Positions 24,436 to 33,911 of a stretch of DNA of 64,000 bases are shown in pieces. The translations under genes and the position numbers were made by a program. Numbering within the stretch: the first letter of the stretch is position 1; each line of letters starts with the position of its first letter. Source of the DNA: Bradyrhizobium sp. SZCCT0153 (GTDB lineage Bacteria; Pseudomonadota; Alphaproteobacteria; Rhizobiales; Xanthobacteraceae); contig NZ_JAFCKS010000016.1 in NCBI RefSeq assembly GCF_018129995.1, positions 1 through 64,000 on the forward strand. The letters are read 5' to 3'. Below the pieces are notes generated by a model that was given only the letters and a program-made list of their open reading frames with translations, was not told where the DNA came from and ran no database searches.

Positions 24436-25353
24436 TCAGTAGTCCCAGAACACCGGCACCCAGCGGAAGGCATCGCCGTCGGCGGCGACCCGGCCCACCG
24501 ACGGGAACGGCAGGTGGGTGGCCACCAGCATCTCGCCGCTCTCGGCAAGCTCGCGCAAGAGACGGACACGAACCCGTGCCGCCTGCTCGGGGTCGTGCTC
24601 GAAACCATTGTGCCAGTCGGGTTGCTCGAACCCGACGGCAAACACGGCGTCGCCGGCGAATGTCAGCGCGTCACCGCCGGACGCCATGCGAACCACGCTG
24701 TGTCCGGGGGTATGGCCGCCAGTGCGACGGGCGATGACGCCAGGCGCAATTTCGTGCTCGTCATCGAACAGCCGCAGCTGACTGCCGTACTCCTTCACGA
24801 ACCGCTTGGCGGTCGATCGCAGCGCGTCCGGGAATCCTTCCGGCATGGCAGTGCGGGAGAAATCGGGCGCCTCCCAGAACTTGACCTCGGCGGCCGCGAC
24901 GTGGATCCGCAGGTCCTTGCGCAGCTGTTCCTTCACTCCGTCGACGAGCAGCCCGCCGATGTGGTCCATGTGCAAATGGGTCAGCACCAGATCGGTCACG
25001 GACGCAAGATCGATCCCGGCCGCCGCCAGTCGCTTGATCAACTGCCCGGCTCGCGGCAAATGCAGGTTCGGGTCGGAGCCCAGCCCAGCGTCGATGAGGA
25101 TGGTCTTGCCGCCGCTGCGGACCATGACCGCGTTCAGCGCCCAGTCGAAAGCGTCCTGCGGCAGGAACATGTCGTGCAGCCAGGCCGCGCGGACCGCCGG
25201 ATCGGCGTTGTGCGCCAGCATCGTAGTCGGGAGCGGCAGCACGCCATCGCTGACCACCAGCACGTCGATCTCGCCGATCCGCAATGCGTAGCGTGACGGC
25301 ACCAGCTCTTCGGGGCCCGATGAGCGGGGATATGAGGTGTTGTGCAGATTCAT
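24436..25353 (-). CDS. Metallo-beta-lactamase-fold hydrolase
   Basis: ATG at 25353 follows GGAG at about 6 bases and gives 305 residues. The metal-binding motif LTHLHMDHIGG is intact, with later ligands in GGHTPGHS, FAGDAVF and ATHLPFPS. The N-terminal ALRIGEIDVLVVSDGVLPLP is typical of the subgroup containing AHL lactonase-like and methyl parathion hydrolase-like enzymes. No signal peptide is evident. It should be a dinuclear zinc hydrolase of esters or lactones. It runs in the same direction as the NDH-2-like gene upstream, 94 bases away, but the substrate cannot be told. Confidence 0.83.
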   Translation of the reverse strand: MNLHNTSYPRSSGPEELVPSRYALRIGEIDVLVVSDGVLPLPTTMLAHNADPAVRAAWLHDMFLPQDAFDWALNAVMVRSGGKTILIDAGLGSDPNLHLPRAGQLIKRLAAAGIDLASVTDLVLTHLHMDHIGGLLVDGVKEQLRKDLRIHVAAAEVKFWEAPDFSRTAMPEGFPDALRSTAKRFVKEYGSQLRLFDDEHEIAPGVIARRTGGHTPGHSVVRMASGGDALTFAGDAVFAVGFEQPDWHNGFEHDPEQAARVRVRLLRELAESGEMLVATHLPFPSVGRVAADGDAFRWVPVFWDY

Positions 25354-25447
25354 GTTCGTCTCCGGTTTCAAGGATAGAGGCTTCCGGCTGGTCCTGGTCG
25401 AGCAGGCCGCGCCGCCGGGGAGAGCGCGGCCCTTATTGCTTCGCGCG

Positions 25448-26653
25448 TCAGAGGCTGGTCACGCGCTCCGGATCGGCCGAGGCGAGGGCGGCGGCGCGCT
25501 CGGCCTTCGGCGGGTAGATCCAGACGGTGTTGATCTCCCGCTTGGTCTTCTTGGCGACGTCGCCGACCATCTCGACCGTGCGCTCCCAGCCGCGCGTGAA
25601 CAGCGCACCGGCCTCGCCGAGGTCGAGGCACGTGACGTAAGCCTTCTGGTGGTAGGGCCTGGTCGGAACGCCGAGCAGCTCGGCAGCGGCGTTGTTGCCG
25701 GCAAAGGCGCCCATCCGCGTGGCGTGCTGGCACGACATCAGCGCGTGATTGCCGTCGTCGTCGCACGCGGCACGCGCGGCATCGCCGGTGGCGAAGACGC
25801 CGGCGACACCGGGCACGCGCAGATCGCGGTCCACCAGCAGCCGGCCGAAACTATCGCGCTCGGCGGGGATCTGCGCGGTCAGCGGCGCGGCGCGAATACC
25901 CGCCGCCCAGATCATTGTTTCGGTTTCGATGTGCTCGCCGTTCGACAGCGTGACGCCGGATTGATCGAGCGAGACGATGCCGGCGCCGAGCCGTGTCTCG
26001 ACGCCGAGCTTGCGCAGCGCTTCCGCGATGAGAGGGCGGGGGCCTTCGCCCATGTCGGGCGCGATCGCATTGTTGCGCTCGACGATGACGATGCGGAGCC
26101 TGGCATCCTTGCCGAAGATTCCGCGCAGCCGCGACGGCATCTCCGTTGCCGCCTCGATGCCGGTGAAGCCGCCGCCGGCGACGACCACCGTATCGCGTCC
26201 GTTCGCGGCGGGCCGCGTCGGAAGATTGTGCAGATGCTTGTCGAGCGCAACCGCATCATCGAGCGTATCGACGCTGAAGCCGTGCTCGGCGAGACCCGGG
26301 ATGTTCGGACGGAACAGCCGGCTGCCGGTGGCCACGACGAGGCGGTCGTAGGACAGGGTCTTTCGCGGGCCGTTCGGAACCGTGATCTGCACCGTTCGAG
26401 CCTCGGTGTTGATCGTCTCGGCGCTGCCCTGGATGTAATCGACGTCGATCGCCGTGAGGACATCGAGCAGCGGCGCCGTCAGGGTTTCCGGCTTCGGCTC
26501 GTAGAGCCGCGGACGGACCACCAGAAAAGGCTCCGGTGCGACCAGCGCGATCTGGAGATCCTGCGGCGAGGCGCCCTGGATGTCGCGCAGGCGGGCTGCG
26601 GAGAGGGCGGCGTACATGCCGGCGAAGCCGGCGCCGATGATGATGATTCGCAT
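25448..26653 (-). CDS. NDH-2-like FAD/NAD(P) pyridine nucleotide oxidoreductase
   Basis: The 401-residue protein has two dinucleotide-binding folds. The FAD site is IIIIGAGFAGMYAA at the N-terminus, the NAD(P) site is VVVAGGGFTGIEAATEM near residue 160, and the second FAD contact is VFATGDAARA near residue 290. This is the layout of type II NADH dehydrogenases and related disulfide-reductase-like flavoproteins. A clear C-terminal membrane-binding helix is not obvious, so the electron acceptor may be soluble. The gene follows a small unknown gene and an AraC-type remnant on the same strand. Confidence 0.85.
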   Translation of the reverse strand: MRIIIIGAGFAGMYAALSAARLRDIQGASPQDLQIALVAPEPFLVVRPRLYEPKPETLTAPLLDVLTAIDVDYIQGSAETINTEARTVQITVPNGPRKTLSYDRLVVATGSRLFRPNIPGLAEHGFSVDTLDDAVALDKHLHNLPTRPAANGRDTVVVAGGGFTGIEAATEMPSRLRGIFGKDARLRIVIVERNNAIAPDMGEGPRPLIAEALRKLGVETRLGAGIVSLDQSGVTLSNGEHIETETMIWAAGIRAAPLTAQIPAERDSFGRLLVDRDLRVPGVAGVFATGDAARAACDDDGNHALMSCQHATRMGAFAGNNAAAELLGVPTRPYHQKAYVTCLDLGEAGALFTRGWERTVEMVGDVAKKTKREINTVWIYPPKAERAAALASADPERVTSL

Positions 26654-26757
26654 CGATTTTCTCCTTGTTTGCCTTTCGAAAGGCCGCGTGCGACCGCGCT
26701 ACTGCGTTGAGGGCAGCGTCCGACGACGGCATGTGGGTGCGAGGTGGATCGCGCCTC

Positions 26758-27048
26758 TTAAGGCGCGCTGCAGCGTGCCAGCGGCGAGCCCGGCGGCCGG
26801 CCGTAGCCGAAGACGACAGGCTGAGGCTCATTTCGGCCCCAGTCCTGATAGGGAAGGCCGGGATCATTTCGGGTCATGATGGACAGCGGCGGATGTGTCG
26901 GGTGCATGGCGTACGCGGGCACTTCAACCTCCTCGCCGGTCGCCGACGTGAAGCGAACGGCCAGCGAGAGTCCGTACAGGGTTGCGGTCGCAAGGCGTCG
27001 GTGGCGAGCCGCGATCACCCGTCGGCTGACGAAGTCTTTCCAAATCAT
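26758..27048 (-). CDS. Small hypothetical protein coupled to the AraC-type gene
   Basis: ATG at 27048 has GGAG upstream and overlaps the AraC-type stop by four bases (ATGA), so translation is probably coupled. The 96-residue product begins MIWKDFVSRRVIAARHRRLA and includes VRFTSATGEEVEVPAY and a proline-rich C-terminal half (GLPYQDWGRNEPQPVVFGYG). There is no signal peptide or known motif. The coupling suggests it is a partner or a target of the truncated regulator. No function is assigned. Confidence 0.55.
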   Translation of the reverse strand: MIWKDFVSRRVIAARHRRLATATLYGLSLAVRFTSATGEEVEVPAYAMHPTHPPLSIMTRNDPGLPYQDWGRNEPQPVVFGYGRPPGSPLARCSAP

Positions 27049-27425
27049 CTTGGGTCTCCATCGATTGCTCTGGACATGGTGATGATGTAGCCGACCGGAT
27101 TTGCCGCTGCGCCAGAGCGATTGCCGCGGTTGCAGCGCGATTGCTGCCAACGCCTGCGCCTGCGCCAGTCGCTCGGGGTCTCGCCGGTCAGCTTCCGGAA
27201 CGCCGCCGCGAACGCCGTCTGCGAGGAATAGCCGAGCGCGGCCGCGATCGAGGCGACCGTTTCGCGGTCGTCGCGCAGCATGTTCATGGCCATCCCGAGC
27301 ACGCGCGCCATCTCCGCATCGGCGGTGCGCCGCTCGCATGTCGGGCGGTTGTCGGGCTGCGCGTAAGGCGCAGGCGGCGAGCCCTTGTGCGAGGAATCGC
27401 GCATGAGTGAGGTGGTCTCGGTCAT
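27045..27425 (-). CDS. Truncated AraC-type regulator with one helix-turn-helix
   Basis: The 126-residue product has AGGAG before its ATG. Residues 55-90 match the second helix-turn-helix of AraC regulators: ETVASIAAALGYSSQTAF followed by AAFRKLTGETPSDWRRR. AraC proteins normally have two such motifs in about 100 residues plus a sensing domain; here the first motif and any cupin or ligand domain are missing. The N-terminal 35 residues are disordered in appearance. It may be a decayed regulator or a minimal DNA-binding protein. The coupled downstream gene and intact ribosome site argue that it is still translated. Confidence 0.68.
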   Translation of the reverse strand: MTETTSLMRDSSHKGSPPAPYAQPDNRPTCERRTADAEMARVLGMAMNMLRDDRETVASIAAALGYSSQTAFAAAFRKLTGETPSDWRRRRRWQQSRCNRGNRSGAAANPVGYIITMSRAIDGDPR

Positions 27426-27716
27426 GGTGTGGCTCTCCTGATCATCCCGAGGTTTCGATCAGTCGTCCGAATTTGTACGGAACGGCGCTTGTTCTAGGCG
27501 CCGCGAACGCCAAGCGTATTTCCTGAATCGGCCATGCCTTGTCCGATCCTGCGCCAAGCCGAGGCGCGCTTGCGCGAACGCACGGCGGGCGGCCGATGCG
27601 GGACGGATGCTTTATGAAAACAGGTGAGGCAGGCTGTCACATGGATGTCGGGATGGAGCTTGCCCGATTCCGCGATAGATCCCGCAGATGGACGGTGCGG
27701 CGATGGTTGCGCGCCG

Positions 27717-30380
27717 CTAGGCCGCCGCCGCCTGCGCCGAGAGCAATTGCTTCAGCTTCGCCGCGGGCACGGCCGGGCTGAACAGCCAGCCTTGCATCTG
27801 GCTGCATCCGAGCTGGCGCAGCACTTCGCGCTGCGCCTCGGTCTCGACGCCTTCCGCGGTCGTCACCATGTGGCGCGCGGCGGCCATATGCACCACGGCC
27901 TGAACGATCGGCGAGGAATCCTCCGACTGGCCGATGTCGCTGATGAAGCTGCGGTCGATCTTGATCTTGTCGAAGGGGAAGCGGTGCAGATAGCTCAGCG
28001 ACGAATAGCCGGTGCCGAAATCGTCGAGCGCGATGCGCACGCCGAGCTCGCGCAGCTGCTGCAGGACCGTCAGTGCCTCTGCGTCGTCGCGAATGAGGAC
28101 GGTCTCGGTGATTTCGAGCTCGAGCCGTCCGGGCGCCAGCCCCGACTCCGCGAGCGCGGCGGCGACCTTGAGCGCCAGCGTCCGCGAGCGGAACTGCACG
28201 GGCGAGACGTTGACCGCGATGTGGATCTGGCCGGGCCAGCTTGCGGCCTCGAGGCAGGCCTGCTTCAGCACCCATTCGCCGATCTCGCCGATCAGGCCGG
28301 TGTCTTCCGCGACGGGAATGAAGTCCGCGGGCGAAACCATGCCGCGTTCGGGATGGCGCCAGCGCAGCAGCGCCTCGCAGCCGTTGACGACATTGGCCGC
28401 GAGATCGACCAGCGGCTGGTAGTGCACCTCGAACTCGCCGCGGGCGAGCGCCTGCCGCAGATCGAGCTCGAGCTGCCGGCGCTCCCGCGCCTTGGCGTCG
28501 TATTCGGGGGCGAACACGCGGTAGGTGCGGCGTCCCTCGGACTTGGCCGCGTACATCGCAAGATCGGCGCGCTTGAGCAGATCGTCGAGATTGTCGCCGT
28601 GTTCGGGCGCGATCGCGATGCCGATGCTGGCATCGGTCGGGATCTCCTGGCCGTTGCAGTTCACCGGCGCCCGCAGCGCCTTCAGGATCTGCTCGGCGAG
28701 CGCCGTCAGCTCGTCCTGGTCGCTGGTGCCGGCCTTGACGATGGCGAATTCGTCGCCGCCGAGCCGGGCGACGAGATCGTTGCCGCTGACGCAGGCGCGC
28801 AGCCGGTTCGCGACCTGGCGCAGCAGCTCGTCGCCGGCCTCATGGCCGAGCGAATCGTTGACGCCCTTGAACTCGTCGACGTCGATGTAGAGGATCGCGA
28901 ACGGCTTGCCTTGGGCAAGCTCGGCGATGCGCCGCTCCAGATGGCCGCGCATCAGCACGCGGTTGGGCAGGTCGGTCAGCGCGTCGTAATGCGCCAGGTG
29001 AGCGATGCGCTCGTCGGCGCGGAGACGCTCGGTGGCGTCGTCATGGGTCGCCAGCCAGCCGCCGCCCGCGGCGGGCTGGTTCTTGATCTCGATCAGGCGG
29101 CCGTCGCCGGTCTCGACGATGGCGCTATGGGTCTGCTCGACACTGTTCAAGATGCCGTCGCAATAGGCGTCGACATCGCCGTCGAAGGACCCGGTGTCGT
29201 AGCGGTGCTGGATCACGTCGCGGAAATGGGCGCCGGGCTTCACGACGTCGGCCGACAGTCCGTACATCTCGATGTAGCGGCGGTTGCAGACGATCAGCCG
29301 CTCGTCCTGGTCGAACATCAGCAGGCCCTGCGTCATCGTGTTCATCGCGGTGTCGAGCCGCTGCTTCTCCACCGAGAGGCGGTGCGTCACCTGGCGGAAG
29401 ATCAGGAACAGAGTGAGCACGAGCAGGCCGATCGACAGCACGGCAACGGCGACGAAGAACTTGGTTTGCGTGCGCCAGGTGGCGAGCGTCGCATCGAGCG
29501 ACTTGGTCGCGACCACGACCAGCGGCTCGCCGGTCAGCATGCGCGAGGCGACGATGCGCTCCTTGCCGTCCACCGGGCTTGCTAGCTGGGTCGTGACGAA
29601 GGTGCGCTCGAAGATCGCCATCTGCTCGCGCGTGCCGTTGCGGAAATTCCGGCCGATCATCGTATCGACATGCGGAATGCGCGCGAGCAGCTGGCCGTTC
29701 TGGTGGTGCATCGCGATCGAGGATTCCTCGCCGAGCCCGCTCGAGGCGAAGAAGGATTCGAGCTGCTCCGGCGTGATCGCCCGCGAGACCAGCCCGAGAA
29801 ATTCGCCGTGCGGGCCGGAGACGCGGCGCGCGAACACGATCGCCGGTCCGCTGCCGAGCCGGCCGGGCACCACCTCGACCTCTTCCTGCGAAGCCGGATC
29901 GTTCTTGAGGCGATTGAAATAGCCGCGGTCGGCGACCGAAATATCGGCGACCGGCCAGCGCCGCGACGAGTTGATCAGCAGGCCCTCGGCATCGAACACA
30001 TTGGCGCCGGCGACGTCGGACCAGCCGCTGGCTTTGGCGCGCAGCACCTCGTGCATGGCGAGCGTGCCCATCTCGCTGCGGAAGACGTCGGCGGATTCGA
30101 TGCCATGGCTTTCGAGTTCCGCGATGACGCTCTTCTGCAGCACCGCAAAATCCTCAAACTCACGGTCGAAATGATGGGCGAGCAGGCGGACGGAATTCTC
30201 CAGGCTGTCGCGGCCGCTCTCGATCGCATTCTGCCGGAAGCGGTCGACGGTGAGCGCGGTGCCGATGGCCATCGCGACCATCAGCACGAAGCCACCCGCG
30301 ATCAGCCATGTCAGCGGCGCTCCGCGCCAGCGGCGCAGCAACCCGCGCATGCGCGCGGTCCATCGGATCGATGTGCCCAT
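27717..30380 (-). CDS. Membrane GGDEF-EAL protein with periplasmic CACHE-like sensor
   Basis: The 887-residue protein has a membrane segment near residues 24-45, a periplasmic sensor to about 300, a second membrane segment (FFVAVAVLSIGLLVLTLFLI), a PAS domain near 345-450, then GGDEF and EAL domains. The cyclase motif RLGGDEFAIV is intact, but the inhibitory RxxD site is not seen (the position reads SGND). The phosphodiesterase motifs are all present: EALLRWRHP, DDFGTGYSSLSYL, KIDRSFI and AEGVETEAQ. It probably degrades c-di-GMP and may also make it, under control of a periplasmic signal. GGGAGGG precedes the ATG. Confidence 0.92.
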   Translation of the reverse strand: MGTSIRWTARMRGLLRRWRGAPLTWLIAGGFVLMVAMAIGTALTVDRFRQNAIESGRDSLENSVRLLAHHFDREFEDFAVLQKSVIAELESHGIESADVFRSEMGTLAMHEVLRAKASGWSDVAGANVFDAEGLLINSSRRWPVADISVADRGYFNRLKNDPASQEEVEVVPGRLGSGPAIVFARRVSGPHGEFLGLVSRAITPEQLESFFASSGLGEESSIAMHHQNGQLLARIPHVDTMIGRNFRNGTREQMAIFERTFVTTQLASPVDGKERIVASRMLTGEPLVVVATKSLDATLATWRTQTKFFVAVAVLSIGLLVLTLFLIFRQVTHRLSVEKQRLDTAMNTMTQGLLMFDQDERLIVCNRRYIEMYGLSADVVKPGAHFRDVIQHRYDTGSFDGDVDAYCDGILNSVEQTHSAIVETGDGRLIEIKNQPAAGGGWLATHDDATERLRADERIAHLAHYDALTDLPNRVLMRGHLERRIAELAQGKPFAILYIDVDEFKGVNDSLGHEAGDELLRQVANRLRACVSGNDLVARLGGDEFAIVKAGTSDQDELTALAEQILKALRAPVNCNGQEIPTDASIGIAIAPEHGDNLDDLLKRADLAMYAAKSEGRRTYRVFAPEYDAKARERRQLELDLRQALARGEFEVHYQPLVDLAANVVNGCEALLRWRHPERGMVSPADFIPVAEDTGLIGEIGEWVLKQACLEAASWPGQIHIAVNVSPVQFRSRTLALKVAAALAESGLAPGRLELEITETVLIRDDAEALTVLQQLRELGVRIALDDFGTGYSSLSYLHRFPFDKIKIDRSFISDIGQSEDSSPIVQAVVHMAAARHMVTTAEGVETEAQREVLRQLGCSQMQGWLFSPAVPAAKLKQLLSAQAAAA

Positions 30381-30518
30381 CCAGCCCTCCCGTGGGATGC
30401 AAGATGCGGCAAAACCGACAAGACCTCGTTACCAGCGAGGGTTAGGAAAACATGAATCGGAATGGAATCAGGGGGTTGGTTCCCTCGCAGCGGAACTTGC
30501 CGTTGGGCGATGGCTGCC

Positions 30519-31211
30519 TCACCGGCGGATTTCCCATTTCAACGCGTCCGCATTGGTCTTGGCGAACATCGCCGGCACGTCGAAGGTCCCGGTCTTGAGA
30601 TCGTAGCGGCATTTCCAGTCGGCCAATCCCTTCACGGCGACGTTCTTCGGATGCTTGTCCATCTCGCCCGACAGCGAGATCACGAGGTAGCGGTTGTTGG
30701 GCCAATCGACGCCGAGCCAGCGATAGGCTTCTTCGGTGCCTTTCACCAGATTGGCCGAGATGTGGTAGTCGAGCTTCATCTTCCGGGTGTCGGGCCGGCT
30801 ATGGAAATAGGCCCAGGCCAGATCGCTGAGCGAGGTCTTCGTCGCGCTGACGAAGGACCCCTTCCCGGCACGGTAGAGATAGAGGTCCTGCTCGCCCGAG
30901 CCGGTCTTCTGCATCCGCACCAGCCATTGCGAGTCGCTGGTGAAACGGAAGCCGGCCGGATAGCCCTGCTCCGGCTTCAGCTCGGTCATGTCTTCGCCGT
31001 GCCGCGCCCAGACCTGCCATTTGACGTCGAAATCGCCGCCGTCCTTCATGTACTGCTCGAGCCGGGTGGCCTTGTCGGGCGAGGTGAAGGCGAGTTCGGC
31101 ATCGTCGGTGAGGGCGAATCCCGGCGGCGGGCCGGATGCGGCGCGCGCGGGCGATGCGGCCAGTGTCAGGGCAAGCGCCAGCCATTGTGCGGGGCGGCAA
31201 AATGCGTTCAC
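30519..31211 (-). CDS. Exported protein of unknown function
   Basis: GTG at 31211 with GAGG upstream gives 230 residues. A signal peptide is clear (FCRPAQWLALALTLAASPARAASG). The mature part has two cysteines' worth of limited features and reads GFALTDDAELAFTSPDKATR, then LVRMQKTGSGEQDLYLYRAG and GTFDVPAMFAKTNADALKWE at the end. I do not recognise a family. It is probably periplasmic. It sits alone between the c-di-GMP protein and the LysM gene, divergent from the latter, so no context-based role can be given. Confidence 0.7.
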   Translation of the reverse strand: MNAFCRPAQWLALALTLAASPARAASGPPPGFALTDDAELAFTSPDKATRLEQYMKDGGDFDVKWQVWARHGEDMTELKPEQGYPAGFRFTSDSQWLVRMQKTGSGEQDLYLYRAGKGSFVSATKTSLSDLAWAYFHSRPDTRKMKLDYHISANLVKGTEEAYRWLGVDWPNNRYLVISLSGEMDKHPKNVAVKGLADWKCRYDLKTGTFDVPAMFAKTNADALKWEIRR

Positions 31212-31401
31212 GGGGAAATTCCTCAAGAAAAAAACTGCCGCGACGCGGCCTCGGCCATATGACGCCGGCGGGGTGGCGCCGGTTCATCCCCTGGCGACCC
31301 GGCCATCATCCTATCGACCGTCTTGCTGCCGTAGCCAAATCGGCGCAACTTGGTATCTTCCGCTGATTTACATGGTTCTTTCTGATCAAGGTCCGTTTCC
31401 G

Positions 31402-32505
31402 ATGGTGACCGCGTCCAAGGCCTTCATTGCATTTTGTCTGCTTGCCGTGGGCGGCGCCGTGCTGGTGATCGGTCCCACCGAGCTGCGCCGTCTGCTGCCG
31501 GGCGGGACGAAGACCGGCACCGTCGTCGCCGCCAAGCCGGAGGCCAAAGCCGAACCCAAGGCCGAACTAAAGGCAGAACTCAAGGCCGAACCCAAGGTTG
31601 ACGCCAAAGTCGAACCCAAGCCGGAACTCAAGCCGGAACAGCCGAAGCTCGCCGCCGCTGCGCCGCCGGCACCCGCCGCGTCGCCGGCGCCGGCCTCCGA
31701 GCCGAAGGGCGCGCTGGCCGAGACGCAGAAGCAGGTCACGGCCGCGCTCGCCGATCTTGCACCGGTCAAGCCGCTGCCGGCGGTTGCGGACCCCGGTCCC
31801 CGTTTCGACGTCGCGCGCGTCGACGATCACGGCGAGGCGGCGGTGATCGCGGGCCAGGCCGCGCCGGGCGCAAAGGTCGAGCTGCTGCGCGACGGCCAGC
31901 CGCTTGATTCCGTGGTCGCCGATGCCTCGGGCCAGTTCGTGATGACGCCGCCGCAGCTTCCTGCCGGTTCCTATGAGCTGACCCTGCGGGCGAAATCGCC
32001 TGACGGCACCGTCACGCAATCCGCCCGCAGCATGCCGGTGACCGTTGCCGAAGCCGCGCCGCCGCCCGCGCGCCCCGCACCGGTCGCAAAGCAAGAGTCG
32101 AAGCAAGAGGCGAAACATGCCGAGAAGTCCGACGACAAATCCGATGTCGTTGCCTCCTTGCAGTCCACATCGCCGCGCGGTGCCTCGGCAGCGGACAGGC
32201 CAGCGGCCCGGCCGAGATTGATGGGCGCATCGAAGCCGAGGGGCGCCTCAGGGGTCATGGCGCGGGCGCCCGCGGCCGCGACGGCGGTTGCATCGGCCTC
32301 GCCGGCGGAAATCGTCGGCGGCACGCCGGCGGAAGCGGGTAGCCGGGTGATCTCCCGCGGCGACAGCCTGTGGGCGCTCAGCCGCCTCGCTTACGGCGAC
32401 GGCGCCCGTTTTGCCGTGATCTACAACGCCAACCGCGACAAGATCCACAACCCCAATCTGATCTATCCCGGCCAGACCTTCGTGCTGCCGCAGAAGGCGG
32501 AGTAG
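31402..32505 (+). CDS. LysM-domain protein with N-terminal anchor and Lys/Glu/Pro-rich linker
   Basis: ATG at 31402, with AAGG upstream, gives 367 residues. An N-terminal hydrophobic helix (AFIAFCLLAVGGAVLVIG) is followed by a low-complexity stretch of KAEPKAEL-type repeats, then an Ig-like segment (GEAAVIAGQAAPGAKVELLR), a second disordered linker, and a C-terminal LysM (RVISRGDSLWALSRLAYGDG and YPGQTFVLP). It should be anchored in the inner membrane and reach to peptidoglycan. An in-frame ATG at 31372 lacks a ribosome site. Similar LysM proteins are common in Bradyrhizobium; their exact role is not established. Confidence 0.82.
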   Translation: MVTASKAFIAFCLLAVGGAVLVIGPTELRRLLPGGTKTGTVVAAKPEAKAEPKAELKAELKAEPKVDAKVEPKPELKPEQPKLAAAAPPAPAASPAPASEPKGALAETQKQVTAALADLAPVKPLPAVADPGPRFDVARVDDHGEAAVIAGQAAPGAKVELLRDGQPLDSVVADASGQFVMTPPQLPAGSYELTLRAKSPDGTVTQSARSMPVTVAEAAPPPARPAPVAKQESKQEAKHAEKSDDKSDVVASLQSTSPRGASAADRPAARPRLMGASKPRGASGVMARAPAAATAVASASPAEIVGGTPAEAGSRVISRGDSLWALSRLAYGDGARFAVIYNANRDKIHNPNLIYPGQTFVLPQKAE

Positions 32506-32606
32506 TTTCTGCGACGGTTTGACCGTCACTGGCCCGGAACCTTCGGTTCCCCTGTGCGTCATCGTGATGCGCCGTGATGTGCGCTTGGCACCGGAGGAGG
32601 GCCAAG

Positions 32607-33911
32607 GTGGACAGCTCAGGGGTCGACAGGTCTGTGGTCATGTCGAGATCACGCTTCGGGCTTGCGCTGGCAGGCGCAACCCTCGTGCTTCTGGCAGTGC
32701 TGTTGCCGACTCGCGCCGAGGCGCAGTTCGGCTTGCGCGGCGGCCCGCTCGGCGTTGCCAGGTTTGCCGTCGGCCACATGATCGGTCTGTCGCGCCTGCG
32801 CCATGCCCGCATGGCGGTGCGGGGCGGCCGCTACCGTTCCGCCGCCTTGAGATCACAGAATCCGCGCGGTGCAGAGCGCGGCGAACCGTCCAATCCCTAC
32901 GTCCTCCGTGCGGCGCTCACGGCGCAGGCTGCGCTGTCGGGCTGGCGCGGCGGCCGCCGTCCGCAGGGCTGGTGGCGGCACCCCGACGGCAGCTATGGCT
33001 GGGTCGGCCCGGTGTTCTGGCCGTTCGCCCATGACGACCTCACCACTGCAGTGGTCTTCGGCGATACGACCAGTCTCTCGCTCTACGGCTATGGCGACAT
33101 CTATGCCGCGATCTTCGCGCCTTATGCGGCGACGGAGCTTGCCGCCTACACCGCGCCGCAAGGAAGGCGCGGACGAAGGGTCCCGACCGTGGACGCCGTC
33201 TGCGATGCCAGCGACACCGGCGGCCTTCCGGTCGACCGCATCGCCGCTGCCGTGCAGCCGAATGAATTGCAGCGCGTGGCGCTCGACGAGCTCGCCACCG
33301 CGTGGAATGGAGCTCGTGACACGATCCGTGCGACCTGCCCCACGCAGGTGCCCGCGACGGCCACGGAACGCCTCGGCCTGATGCGCGAGCGCCTCGAGGC
33401 GATGATCAAGGCAACGGATGCCGTCGCACCTGCGCTGGCAAAATTCGTCGATCTCCTCGACGACGACCAGAAGACGAGGCTCGATGCGCTGGCCAGGGAC
33501 CGCCGCGTCGCGCTCGCGTCGATCCAGCAAAAGAATCCCCAGGCGGCATCGGCCTGCCAGGCGGACAGCGATCCCCGCTACGACGAGAAGGTGCAGCGCC
33601 AATACGAGCAGCTCGTGCAGCAGCAATGGCCCGCGGCCGACATCGCGTCCACGCTCAAGCTCGACGACATCGCCCGCGCGCGCCTCGACGTGCTGCAGGA
33701 CACCACGCTGCGCACGATGGAGACCTTAAGCCCCTGTCCATCGAGCGCCGCCGCGACACCGCAGGCCCGCCTCGCCGCGGTGAAGACCCGGCTCGAGACC
33801 ATGCTGCAGGCGGTGAGCGGCGTCGGCGATGCGCTCGACGATTTCGAAGCGGATTTGAGCGACGAGCAGAAGGCCGGCTTCGAGGCGATCGGGCCGAAGC
33901 GCGGGGCGTGA
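32607..33911 (+). CDS. Exported Spy/CpxP-like (LTXXQ) family protein
   Basis: GTG at 32607 has GGAGGAGG six bases upstream; ATG at 32640 is an alternative that gives the core signal peptide (LALAGATLVLLAVLLPTRAEA). The 434-residue precursor has a glycine/tryptophan-rich region (GWWRHPDGSYGWVGPVFWPF) and then helical repeats with LTXXQ-like segments: QPNELQRVALDELATAW, LDDDQKTRLDALA and DLSDEQKAGFEAI, with conserved cysteines in ATCPTQ and LSPCPS. Spy and CpxP are periplasmic chaperones about a third this size, so this is a longer multi-repeat relative. The convergent gene follows directly after its stop. Confidence 0.72.
   Translation: MDSSGVDRSVVMSRSRFGLALAGATLVLLAVLLPTRAEAQFGLRGGPLGVARFAVGHMIGLSRLRHARMAVRGGRYRSAALRSQNPRGAERGEPSNPYVLRAALTAQAALSGWRGGRRPQGWWRHPDGSYGWVGPVFWPFAHDDLTTAVVFGDTTSLSLYGYGDIYAAIFAPYAATELAAYTAPQGRRGRRVPTVDAVCDASDTGGLPVDRIAAAVQPNELQRVALDELATAWNGARDTIRATCPTQVPATATERLGLMRERLEAMIKATDAVAPALAKFVDLLDDDQKTRLDALARDRRVALASIQQKNPQAASACQADSDPRYDEKVQRQYEQLVQQQWPAADIASTLKLDDIARARLDVLQDTTLRTMETLSPCPSSAAATPQARLAAVKTRLETMLQAVSGVGDALDDFEADLSDEQKAGFEAIGPKRGA

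Noticed and set aside
31550..31640. Repeated AAGGCCGAACTCAAGGCCGAA-like stretch as a CRISPR or tandem array
   Set aside because: It lies in frame inside the LysM gene and codes for a KAELKAEPK linker; there are no spacers.
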